A stretch of DNA of 34,138 bases from positions 1 to 34,138 of the forward strand of contig MGTS01000009.1 of the NCBI GenBank assembly GCA_001799565.1, in the 5' to 3' direction. The translations under genes were made by a program, and so were the position numbers. Each line of letters begins with the position of its first letter. Position 1 is the first letter of the stretch. Shown here piece by piece: positions 7,105 through 14,358 of this stretch. A model generated the notes under the pieces. The model saw only the letters and a program-made list of their open reading frames with translations, did not search any database and was not told the DNA's origin. Origin of the DNA: Elusimicrobia bacterium GWA2_51_34. Lineage in GTDB: Bacteria > Elusimicrobiota > Elusimicrobia > Elusimicrobiales > UBA9959.

Positions 7105-7129
7105 CCACCGGGTGCGGTGGAACTTTTTT
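7105..7129 (+). terminator. Second hairpin with T-run
   Basis: Stem CCACCG (7105-7110), loop GGTG, CGGTGG (7115-7120), then AAC and TTTTTT (7124-7129). It lies 90 bases upstream of the reductase gene, so it could be a back-up terminator or an attenuator. The preceding sequence has weak similarity to a riboswitch core, but I do not call one. Confidence 0.55.
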
Positions 7130-7219
7130 AAATTTTAGAAAGACGCGCCTCTTTTTGTATTATAGCGGTAAGGGAAGATTTCCGCTAATTTTTCTAAACG
7201 TGAAAAGATTAAGAAATGT

Positions 7220-7885
7220 ATGTTGCCGAAAATAATCATACATAATTCGATTAGCCTTGATGGTTCGCTGACGAATTTTATGCCGAACATGGAATTACAC
7301 TACCGGATTGCCGGCAGTTACAAGCCGGATGCGCACCTTATAGGCTCAAATACCATAAAAACAGGCGTAGAACTTTATGAAAGCGGCGTACCCAAAGAAG
7401 AGAAAACAGATTTTGAAAAACCAGAAAGAGATAAAAATCTGCCTTATTGGGTAATACCGGACACAGGCGGGACTTTAAAAGGCCTGCTGCACACCTGTAG
7501 GAGGTTTGAGTTTTGTAGAGACGTTATAGTATTGGTGTCGAATCAAACTTCTGCTTCTTACATCAGGCATCTTAAAGAAAGGAATTATGACTATCACATT
7601 ACAGGTAAAAAGCACATTGATCTTAAAATATCACTTAAGCTTCTTTCAGCAAAGTACAAAGTAAAGAAAATACTGACTGATACCGGCAGGATATTGTCCA
7701 GCCTGCTTTTAAATCAGGGGCTCGCAAACGAAATTAGTTTACTGGTGCATCCCTTAATTGTCGGGACCACATCTTATAACGTGTTCAGCAGCGTTACCAA
7801 AAATCTTAAACTGAAATTAATGAAAAGAGAAATACCGGAAAAGGAATATATTTGGCTGATTTATAAAATAATTAAAGGGGATTGA
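7220..7885 (+). CDS. RibD C-terminal / dihydrofolate reductase-like oxidoreductase
   Basis: This 221-residue protein has the RibD_C fold signature. It opens with strand IIIHNSISLDGSLTNF, continues with PDAHLIGSNTIKTG, and has a late KKILTDTGRILSSLLLNQGLANEISLLVHPLIVG. These correspond to the NADPH-binding reductase half of riboflavin biosynthesis enzymes (pyrimidine reductase) and its standalone relatives. Only the reductase domain is present, with no deaminase domain and no rib genes nearby, so the substrate is uncertain. The gene is visibly richer in A/T and Lys/Ile codons than its neighbours and stands alone between terminators, which suggests recent acquisition. No strong Shine-Dalgarno sequence precedes the ATG at 7220. 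Confidence 0.8.
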   Translation: MLPKIIIHNSISLDGSLTNFMPNMELHYRIAGSYKPDAHLIGSNTIKTGVELYESGVPKEEKTDFEKPERDKNLPYWVIPDTGGTLKGLLHTCRRFEFCRDVIVLVSNQTSASYIRHLKERNYDYHITGKKHIDLKISLKLLSAKYKVKKILTDTGRILSSLLLNQGLANEISLLVHPLIVGTTSYNVFSSVTKNLKLKLMKREIPEKEYIWLIYKIIKGD

Positions 7886-7970
7886 ATATTAAGTCAGATT
7901 AAACGCCAAATTAAGCCGATCTCTCCCCGGTGTCACAAAAGTTTAATTCCTTGCCCATACTTCTTACTTC

Positions 7971-7995
7971 ATAAAATTCGCTTTGCGAATTTTAT
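7971..7995. terminator. Palindromic terminator between convergent genes
   Basis: An 11-bp perfect stem ATAAAATTCGC (7971-7981) / GCGAATTTTAT (7985-7995) with a TTT loop. It overlaps the korB stop codon (7992-7994). T-rich flanks are present on the plus strand. It probably ends transcription from both the reductase gene and korB. Confidence 0.7.
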
Positions 7996-8993
7996 TTTAC
8001 TTCCCAGGCGTCAGGGCCCGCCAGCAGGGTTTCCAGCTCGTTGCTCTTCGTATCACCCACAGCGGCTACCTGGTTATAATAAAGCTCCTCGTATGACGAT
8101 TTCTCCGTGGCCCTGAACACGCCGAGCGGGATCGGGAATTCCGGCGCCTGGAAACCGCTTATCAGGTAGGCCATCTCGGCATTGGTTTCGTCGTAAACGG
8201 CCACGTCGTCCGGTATATTGCCGGGCTTGAATTCTATTATACCGGGCCTGAAATTCCTGAAAATTATGCCTTTATCCCTGTTACGGCCGAACACAAGCGG
8301 TTTGCCGTGCTCTATTTTTATCAGGAAATCGTCTTTTTTATCCTTATCTTTCAGACCGTCAAATTCCTTATCGGTAAAAGGTATACATTTCTGGAATATT
8401 TCCACGAAAGCGGTACCTTTGTGCCTGGCGGCCCGCTCAAGGATATGGCTTGTAAGCGCCATATCCGTGTCCAGACCGCGGGCTACGAACGCGCAGTCAA
8501 GCCCTATAGCGAAACGTGCCGGATTGAAGGGATAATCTATGGTTCCCATGGGCGAAGTTTTGGTCTTTGTCCCCTGCTGAGTGGTGGGGCTGGCCTGACC
8601 CTTTGTCATCGCGTAAATGCGGTTGTTGAAAAGCAGTATCTTCAGACCGATATTCCTTCTTATAGCGTGCAGAACGTGATTCCCGCCTATAGAAAGGCCG
8701 TCGCCGTCGCCCGTAACTACCCAGACGGAGAGTTCCGGGTTTGCAAGCTTTATGCCCGATGCCACCGCGGGCGCCCGGCCGTGTATGGAGTGGAAACCGT
8801 AGGTGTTCATATAATAAGGGAAACGGCTTGAGCAGCCTATGCCAGAAACCACCACGTATTTTTCATGCGGCAGCCCCATGGCGGCCATAGTCCTCTGAAC
8901 CTGGGCGAGTATGGCGAAGTCACCGCAGCCGGGACACCACTTGACCGGAGAATCAGGCGCGAAATCTTTCGCTGTAAGTTTTATGTTTTCCAT
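7992..8993 (-). CDS. korB: 2-oxoacid:ferredoxin oxidoreductase beta subunit (KorB-type)
   Basis: This 333-residue TPP-binding subunit has KWCPGCGDFAIL near the N-terminus, VVSGIGCSSRFPYY, HGRAPAVASGIKLANP, and the TPP/Mg motif VTGDGDGLSIGGNH followed by LLFNNRIYAMTKGQASPTT. With KorA it oxidises 2-oxoglutarate (or a related 2-oxoacid) to the acyl-CoA, reducing ferredoxin. The reaction is reversible in autotrophs. AGGAGA precedes the ATG at 8993. It lies 176 bases downstream of korA on the same strand. That gap is filled by a GCAACAGAAA word repeat. No separate gamma or delta (ferredoxin) subunit genes are present, so this is the two-subunit KorAB type. Substrate preference is inferred from the adjacent sucCD. 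Confidence 0.92.
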   Translation of the reverse strand: MENIKLTAKDFAPDSPVKWCPGCGDFAILAQVQRTMAAMGLPHEKYVVVSGIGCSSRFPYYMNTYGFHSIHGRAPAVASGIKLANPELSVWVVTGDGDGLSIGGNHVLHAIRRNIGLKILLFNNRIYAMTKGQASPTTQQGTKTKTSPMGTIDYPFNPARFAIGLDCAFVARGLDTDMALTSHILERAARHKGTAFVEIFQKCIPFTDKEFDGLKDKDKKDDFLIKIEHGKPLVFGRNRDKGIIFRNFRPGIIEFKPGNIPDDVAVYDETNAEMAYLISGFQAPEFPIPLGVFRATEKSSYEELYYNQVAAVGDTKSNELETLLAGPDAWEVK

Positions 8994-9019
8994 GTAGTAA
9001 TCTCCTAAAAATCAAATCG

Positions 9020-9160
9020 ATAGCAACAGAAGGCCACTGACCGCTACAGAGAGCAACGGAAAGTGATGCGAAGTTTTTATGGCAATTCTTACCTTCATTT
9101 GCGTTCAATAACTTTCTTTTGCTTTCTGTTGCTCAATTAATCACGGCTTTCCGTTGCTAT
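9020..9160. repeat. GCAACAGAAA-word inverted repeat inside the kor operon
   Basis: The arms 9020-9035 and 9145-9160 are complementary at 14 of 16 bases. A second inner pair, 9051-9062 and 9123-9134, matches at 11 of 12. The structure occupies nearly the whole korA-korB spacer and would form a long hairpin in the operon transcript. Confidence 0.75.
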
Positions 9161-9169
9161 TACTTAGCC

Positions 9170-11026
9170 TCAGTTGCCTCTTAAAATTTCCTTTATCTTA
9201 GACAGGATCTCATCAGAATTAAGCGCCTGGCCCTGGATCTTGTTAAGCCCTATAGGTTCGATAAGATAACTGGCGCGCAGCATCATCCTGAACTGGCCTA
9301 AATTTTCCTCAGGCACCAGGACCTTCCTGAACCTGCGTATAACAGTTCCCAGGTCCGGCGGAAGCGGGTTCATGTATTTGATATGCGCGGAAGATACCCG
9401 CAAACCCATCTCCCTGGCTTCAGTTACGGCCTGGGTGATAGCGCCGAAAGTGGAACCCCAGCCCACTACCAGAAGTTCTCCCTCGTTCGCGCCTGATATT
9501 CTGGTTGGCGGGATCTCCGCCACCACGCGCGCAATTTTTTCGGCTCTTAACTTGGTCATCTTCTCGTGGTTTTCCGGCTCATAGCTGACGGCGCCGGTGA
9601 TGTCGGCCTTTTCCAGGCCGCCAATACGGTGTTCATAGCCTTTCAGGCCGGCATACGCCCAGGGACGCGCCAGGGTTTCGGAGCTGCGCATATAAGGCTT
9701 GAACTGCCCCGGCTCCGGCAGCGGCGGAACTTCAAACCTGGGCAATTCCCTCAGCTTCGGTATCCGGAACGGCTCCGAACCGTTTGAAAGGTACGCGTTT
9801 GAAAGCACGATGACCGGCGTCATGTACTTCACGGCTATCCGCGCTGCTTCAAGCGTTGTGGTAAAGCAATCAGCGGGACTAGCGGCGGCAATTACCACCA
9901 GCGGCGATTCGCCGTGCCGGCCGTAAACGGCCTGCAGAAGGTCAGACTGTTCGGTCTTTGTGGGCAGTCCCGTTGAGGGGCCGCTTCTCTGCACATTCAC
10001 TATCACCAGCGGCAGTTCCACTATGACGCCAAGGCCCATGGCTTCTATTTTAAGCGAGAGACCGGGACCGCTGGTACCGGTAGCTGCCAGGCACCCGGCG
10101 AAAGCGGCGCCTATGGAAGTACAGATCGCGGCTATTTCGTCCTCCGTCTGAAAAACCACCACATCATTGGCTTTATGCATGCAAAGAGTATGCAGTATTT
10201 CAGAGGCCGGCGTGATCGGGTAGGAACCGTAAAAAAGTTTCTTTTTAAGAAGCTTGGCGGCGGTTATTAGCGCGTAAGCGGCCGCCTCGTTACCGGTAAG
10301 ATTCCTGTACTTCCCCGGAGCTACGGGGCTTTTCTTTATCTGGAACCTGGCGTCGAATATTTCCGCGGCCTCGGAGTAGGCGTAGCCGGCCGAAAGGACT
10401 TCCTGATTGGCTTTGGCCAATTCAGGCGTTTTCTTAAATTTGATCTTTATCCAGTTGATGGTGGGCTCAAGCGGCAGGCCGTACATCCAGTACATTATGC
10501 CAAGCATGTAAAAATTCTTGCATTTCAGGATCTGCGGCTTGGCAAGCCCGGAATCTTTTAGCGTGTTTTCGGTGAACGTGTTCACAGGGATGGCCATAAC
10601 CCTGTAGTTCGCAAGCGTTCCGTCCTCCAAAGGGTTAGCGCTGTAGCCGGCTTTTTCAAGGGCGCCCGGGTTGAAGGCGTCGGAATTGACGATTATAACG
10701 GAACCTTTATCTATGTTCTTTATATTAACGGCAAGCGCCGCCGGGTTCATGGCGATAAGCACATCAGGCCGGGTTCCGGGCGTCATTACCGACTTATCGC
10801 CGAAACTCAGCTGAAAGCCGCTTACCCCGCCCAGAGAGCCGGCAGGCGCCCGCACCTCCGACGGATAATCCGGTAAAGTGCTCAGGTCGTTGCCGGCTAT
10901 GGCGGTGGCATTGGCGAACTGGTGGCCCACCAGCTGTATGCCGTCACCCGAATCTCCGGCGAAACGGATAGTTATGGAATTTAATTCATTTATTCTAACT
11001 TCTTTTTTGGGGGAGGACTTATTCAT
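9170..11026 (-). CDS. korA: 2-oxoacid:ferredoxin oxidoreductase, fused gamma-alpha subunit (KorA-type)
   Basis: The gamma domain comes first (about 8-200: ITIRFAGDSGDGIQLVG, LPDYPSEVRAPAGSLGGVSG). The alpha pyrimidine-binding domain begins at about 240 (FYGSYPITPASEIL, FQTEDEIAAICTSIGAAFAG, TGTSGPGLSLKIEAMG). The C-terminal part includes LLVVGWGSTFGAI and VPEENLGQF. The preferred start is the ATG at 11026 (618 residues), because AGGTG lies 5 bases before it. An upstream in-frame ATG at 11038 has no Shine-Dalgarno. The protein pairs with KorB. Divergent orientation to sucCD over a 127-base spacer suggests co-regulation of 2-oxoglutarate oxidation and succinyl-CoA hydrolysis. 'korA' is chosen over por/vor from context and from the fused architecture. 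Confidence 0.92.
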   Translation of the reverse strand: MNKSSPKKEVRINELNSITIRFAGDSGDGIQLVGHQFANATAIAGNDLSTLPDYPSEVRAPAGSLGGVSGFQLSFGDKSVMTPGTRPDVLIAMNPAALAVNIKNIDKGSVIIVNSDAFNPGALEKAGYSANPLEDGTLANYRVMAIPVNTFTENTLKDSGLAKPQILKCKNFYMLGIMYWMYGLPLEPTINWIKIKFKKTPELAKANQEVLSAGYAYSEAAEIFDARFQIKKSPVAPGKYRNLTGNEAAAYALITAAKLLKKKLFYGSYPITPASEILHTLCMHKANDVVVFQTEDEIAAICTSIGAAFAGCLAATGTSGPGLSLKIEAMGLGVIVELPLVIVNVQRSGPSTGLPTKTEQSDLLQAVYGRHGESPLVVIAAASPADCFTTTLEAARIAVKYMTPVIVLSNAYLSNGSEPFRIPKLRELPRFEVPPLPEPGQFKPYMRSSETLARPWAYAGLKGYEHRIGGLEKADITGAVSYEPENHEKMTKLRAEKIARVVAEIPPTRISGANEGELLVVGWGSTFGAITQAVTEAREMGLRVSSAHIKYMNPLPPDLGTVIRRFRKVLVPEENLGQFRMMLRASYLIEPIGLNKIQGQALNSDEILSKIKEILRGN

Positions 11027-11153
11027 CTTGCACCTCATGTTGCGGCAAGCCGCGTTTAAAAGGAACTGGACTTGACGCCTGAATTTATACTACAAATTAT
11101 ACAGAAAGATTATCAACCGCGCCCTGCAATCGTTTTAACCTTGAGGAGACTTT

Positions 11154-12326
11154 ATGAAACTGTTGGAATACGAAGGCAAGGAAATTTTTGAGAAATACGG
11201 TCTGCCCCTGCTTAAAAGAATAGGCGTGCTTAAAATAGGCGATAGTCCTGAGAAACTGAAGTTTAACGGCCAGGGCCCCTGGGTTATAAAAGCCCAGGTG
11301 CTTGCCGGAGGCCGCGGCAAAGCGGGCGGAGTAAAAATAGCCGGCACCGCCGACACGGCCCGGGAGCTGTCGCAAAAAATGCTCGGGATGCAGCTTGTAA
11401 CACACCAGACCCAGGGGCGCGCGCTTACGGTGGAGGAAGTGCTGGTTGAGGAAGCTTCGGACATTGAAAGGGAAATTTATATTTCAGTGGTGCTTGACCG
11501 CAAGGAAGGCGCGCCCGTGGTTATAGCTTCAGCCGAAGGCGGCATGTCCATAGAGGAGCTTGCCAAAACCCGGCCAGAGCTTATAATTAAAACTCCCGTG
11601 GACCCGAATTGCGGCCTTCTTGACTTTCAGGCGCGCGAACTCGCTTTTAACCTTAAAATGCCGAAAGGCGTTTTTTGCGAATTCACGGAACTCGCGAAAA
11701 CCCTGGTAAAACTGTTTATAGAGCAGGACGCGGCTCTGGTTGAAATAAACCCCCTTGCAATAACACGCGCGGGCCGGCTGACGGTCATAGACTCCAAAAT
11801 AGTCATTGATGACAACTCTCTGTTCCGTCATAAAGATCTGGCCTCAAAACCCGACCATGAAGCCTCGGAAATTGAAAAGGAAGCCAAGGCTATAGGCATA
11901 AATTACATCGGCCTAGAAGGCGATATAGGCTGTATGGTAAACGGCGCGGGACTGGCTATGGCAACGCTGGACACCGTTAAACTTGCAGGGGGCAACGCGG
12001 CAAATTTTCTGGATGTGGGCGGCGGCGCCACCGTGGAGCAGATAACAAAGGCCTTCCAGATAATATTGAAAGACGCCAAGGTGAGAGCGATACTTATAAA
12101 TATTTTCGGCGGCATAATGAAATGCGACGATATCGCCGCCGGGGTGGTTGAGGCCTCAAGAAAAGTTAAAATAAGCGTACCCCTTATAGTGCGGCTTGAA
12201 GGCACCAATGTGGAGAAAGGCAGGGAAATACTCGCCGCGTCCGGTATAAAGATCGGACAGGCCGATTCGCTTTGGGAAGCCGCGCAGAAAGCGGTAGCCG
12301 CGGCGAAAAACCAGTTTCAGAGTTGA
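11154..12326 (+). CDS. sucC: Succinyl-CoA synthetase (ADP/GDP-forming) beta subunit
   Basis: This 390-residue ATP-grasp protein matches the family's usual length. Visible landmarks are YEGKEIFEKYGLPL at the N-terminus, WVIKAQVLAGGRGKAGGVK, LVEINPLAI, GLEGDIGCMVNGAGLAMATLD and the C-terminal LIVRLEGTNVEKGREIL. With SucD it converts succinyl-CoA, phosphate and ADP/GDP to succinate, CoA and ATP/GTP. GAGGAG precedes the ATG. The stop codon begins an AGAGTT-word repeat that separates it from sucD. Confidence 0.97.
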   Translation: MKLLEYEGKEIFEKYGLPLLKRIGVLKIGDSPEKLKFNGQGPWVIKAQVLAGGRGKAGGVKIAGTADTARELSQKMLGMQLVTHQTQGRALTVEEVLVEEASDIEREIYISVVLDRKEGAPVVIASAEGGMSIEELAKTRPELIIKTPVDPNCGLLDFQARELAFNLKMPKGVFCEFTELAKTLVKLFIEQDAALVEINPLAITRAGRLTVIDSKIVIDDNSLFRHKDLASKPDHEASEIEKEAKAIGINYIGLEGDIGCMVNGAGLAMATLDTVKLAGGNAANFLDVGGGATVEQITKAFQIILKDAKVRAILINIFGGIMKCDDIAAGVVEASRKVKISVPLIVRLEGTNVEKGREILAASGIKIGQADSLWEAAQKAVAAAKNQFQS

Positions 12327-12404
12327 AGAGTTAGAGAGTTTTGGAGTTATTAGGAGTTAAAGAGCGTCACAACTCTTAACTCCCAACTCTTGCACTCACC
12401 AACT
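12327..12404. repeat. GGAGTTAAGAG-word inverted repeat between sucC and sucD
   Basis: The left side iterates AGTTAGAGAGTT/GGAGTTA words. The right side iterates AACTCTTAACTCCC. The innermost arms are 12353-12364 and 12373-12383, with one bulge. It lies inside the predicted sucCD transcript. Confidence 0.75.
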
Positions 12405-12429
12405 GACGAAATAATGTTTGGAGATCAAT

Positions 12430-13335
12430 ATGTCCATACTGTTAAATAAAGACTCAAAAATAGTGGTGCATGGGCTTACTGGCGCCCAAGGGTCGTTTCA
12501 TTCCAAACAGTGTCTTGCTTACGGCTCTAAAATAGTTGCGGGCGTTACGCCGGGCAAGGGCGGAACAGAGCATCTGGGCGTGCCGGTTTTCAATACGGCG
12601 CGTGAAGCGGTGGAAAAAACGGGCGCCAACGCCTCGCTGATTTTTGTGCCGCCGCCGTACGCCGCGGACTCCATACTGGAAGCCTGCGACGCCGGCATTA
12701 AAGTCATCATCTGCATTACTGAAGGCATACCGGTAATGGACATGGTAAAAGTTAAAAGCCGCCTTACAAGGCTTAACGCCGAAGGAAAAAACATTATACT
12801 GGTGGGCCCCAACTGCCCCGGCGTAATAACCCCGGGGATATGCAAGGCCGGAATAATGCCTGCCTATATACACAAAAAGGGCTCCGTAGGTGTAGTGTCG
12901 CGCTCAGGCACTCTTACCTACGAGGCTGTATGGCAGCTGACAAAACAGGGCCTCGGTCAGTCCACGGTTGTGGGCATAGGCGGCGACCCGGTGCAGGGCA
13001 TGAATTTTGTGGACACGCTTAAACTTTTCCAGGCTGACCGCCAGACAAAGGCCGTGGTCATGATAGGAGAAATAGGAGGCGCGGCCGAAGAAGACGCGGC
13101 GCGCTATATTAAGGAAAGCATGACTAAACCCGTGTTTTCCTTCGTGGCCGGGAAAACAGCCCCTCCGGGCCGCCGCATGGGACACGCCGGCGCCATAGTG
13201 GAAGGGGGCGCGGGCACGCACGCCTCCAAAGTGGAAGCGCTTAAAGCTGCGGGAGTGACGGTAGTTGAAAACCTCTCGGAAATAGGCGCGGCCGCAGCCA
13301 CAAAACTTAAAACCGGAACAAAAACCGCCCCATAG
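12430..13335 (+). CDS. sucD: Succinyl-CoA synthetase alpha subunit
   Basis: The ATG at 12430 ([18 protein letters not shown]) follows GGAG at 12420-12423 and gives 301 residues. An in-frame TTG at 12418 is rejected. The CoA-binding Rossmann domain comes first ([19 protein letters not shown]). [11 protein letters not shown] and the ligase signature [17 protein letters not shown] follow. The phosphohistidine is His252 in [13 protein letters not shown]. It completes the SucCD heterodimer or heterotetramer. The corA-like gene starts 8 bases after the stop. Confidence 0.97.
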   Translation: MSILLNKDSKIVVHGLTGAQGSFHSKQCLAYGSKIVAGVTPGKGGTEHLGVPVFNTAREAVEKTGANASLIFVPPPYAADSILEACDAGIKVIICITEGIPVMDMVKVKSRLTRLNAEGKNIILVGPNCPGVITPGICKAGIMPAYIHKKGSVGVVSRSGTLTYEAVWQLTKQGLGQSTVVGIGGDPVQGMNFVDTLKLFQADRQTKAVVMIGEIGGAAEEDAARYIKESMTKPVFSFVAGKTAPPGRRMGHAGAIVEGGAGTHASKVEALKAAGVTVVENLSEIGAAAATKLKTGTKTAP

Positions 13336-13343
13336 CGCTCTTT

Positions 13344-14270
13344 ATGATAAAAAAATACAAGTTTGAAAACGATCAGTTGGTTTTATCGGAAATCGGGGAC
13401 AACCCCGTTTTTGTGGTCATAAACCCGAACGACGAAGAAAAGAAATGGCTGCTGGAAAACTTCAAACTGGACGAACACAATCTGGCCTCGGCTTTCGACC
13501 CCGAAGAGCCCTCGCGCCTTGAATTTGAGCCGGATCATCTTGAGATGATCCTTAAGCGCCCTAAAAACTATTCCTCAAAAGACCACTTTCTCTTCAAGGT
13601 GTCCTCAATGGGCGTATTCCTGTTCAAAGACAAGCTTATACTCGCCCTTTCGGAAGATATCAACATGTTTTCGGGCAAGTATTTCAAGCATGTAAGCGGT
13701 CTGCGGGAAGTATTCCTTAAGCTGTTATATAATTCCATTTTCCATTTTATGGAGCACCTGAAAGTGATAAACATGATAGCCGAAGAAATAGAGCAGAAGA
13801 TAAACGCCTCCATGGAAAACAAGCATCTTTTAAACCTGTTCACGCTTGAAAAAAGTCTGGTATATTATCTGAACGCCATAAACGCCAACGCCTATGTAAT
13901 AGACCGTCTTAAGCATAACACGGAAAAAATAGGACTCTCACAGCGCAGCGTGGAATTCCTGGACGACATCATAATAGAGAACAACCAGGCCATGCGGCAG
14001 GCTGAGATTTATTCCAATATTCTGGCCGGCCTCATGGACGCGCGCGCTTCCATAGTAAGCAACAACCTTAATGTGATGATGAAGAACCTGAACGCCGTGG
14101 TTATAGCCGTAGCAGTGCCTAGTTTCTTCGCCGGGGTGGGCGGGATGTCGGAACTATGTACGGTTACCGGCATCACAAACCCACGGCTGGCCTTCCTGGC
14201 GTTTGTATGTGTTATGTCTCTTCTGGGCCTGCTTACCTATTACATCATAAAACGCGCGGAAAAACATTAA
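13344..14270 (+). CDS. CorA-like divalent cation transporter with altered GMN motif
   Basis: This 308-residue protein has CorA architecture: a cytoplasmic alpha/beta N-terminal domain, a long helix at about 125-245 rich in Glu and Asn, and two C-terminal membrane segments (about 249-266 and 281-303). In CorA proteins the first membrane helix ends in the nearly invariant GMN motif that forms the selectivity filter. Here it reads GMS at 267-269 (FFAGVGGMSEL). This is a visible departure in a key residue. The protein may transport a different ion or be less selective. The final positive cluster (IIKRAEKH) fits CorA topology. It starts 8 bases after sucD without a Shine-Dalgarno, so it probably shares the suc transcript. 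Confidence 0.85.
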   Translation: MIKKYKFENDQLVLSEIGDNPVFVVINPNDEEKKWLLENFKLDEHNLASAFDPEEPSRLEFEPDHLEMILKRPKNYSSKDHFLFKVSSMGVFLFKDKLILALSEDINMFSGKYFKHVSGLREVFLKLLYNSIFHFMEHLKVINMIAEEIEQKINASMENKHLLNLFTLEKSLVYYLNAINANAYVIDRLKHNTEKIGLSQRSVEFLDDIIIENNQAMRQAEIYSNILAGLMDARASIVSNNLNVMMKNLNAVVIAVAVPSFFAGVGGMSELCTVTGITNPRLAFLAFVCVMSLLGLLTYYIIKRAEKH

Positions 14271-14273
14271 AAG

Positions 14274-14355
14274 CAGGGTATAGGGGTTAGGGTATAGGTT
14301 AAGGAGTTCCTTATTTCGGCACCCTCTACCCACTACCCTTTACCCTCTACCCTAT
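14274..14355. repeat. AGGGTATAGGG-word inverted repeat before rimO
   Basis: The left side is AGGGTATAGGGGTTAGGGTA-type, and the right side iterates ACCCTCTACCC. The centre TAAGGAGTTCCTTA (14300-14313) closely matches the palindromic centre at 3794-3809. The last word ends 4 bases before the rimO ATG. Same word family as 2316-2429. Confidence 0.75.
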
Positions 14356-14358
14356 TTT

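Noticed and set aside
7060-7125. Possible SAM-type riboswitch (CCGGCAACC...GGGTGC) upstream of the reductase gene
   Set aside because: Only a short core is similar; the flanking paired elements of SAM-I/IV are not apparent, and the downstream gene has no methionine link. A covariance-model scan would decide.
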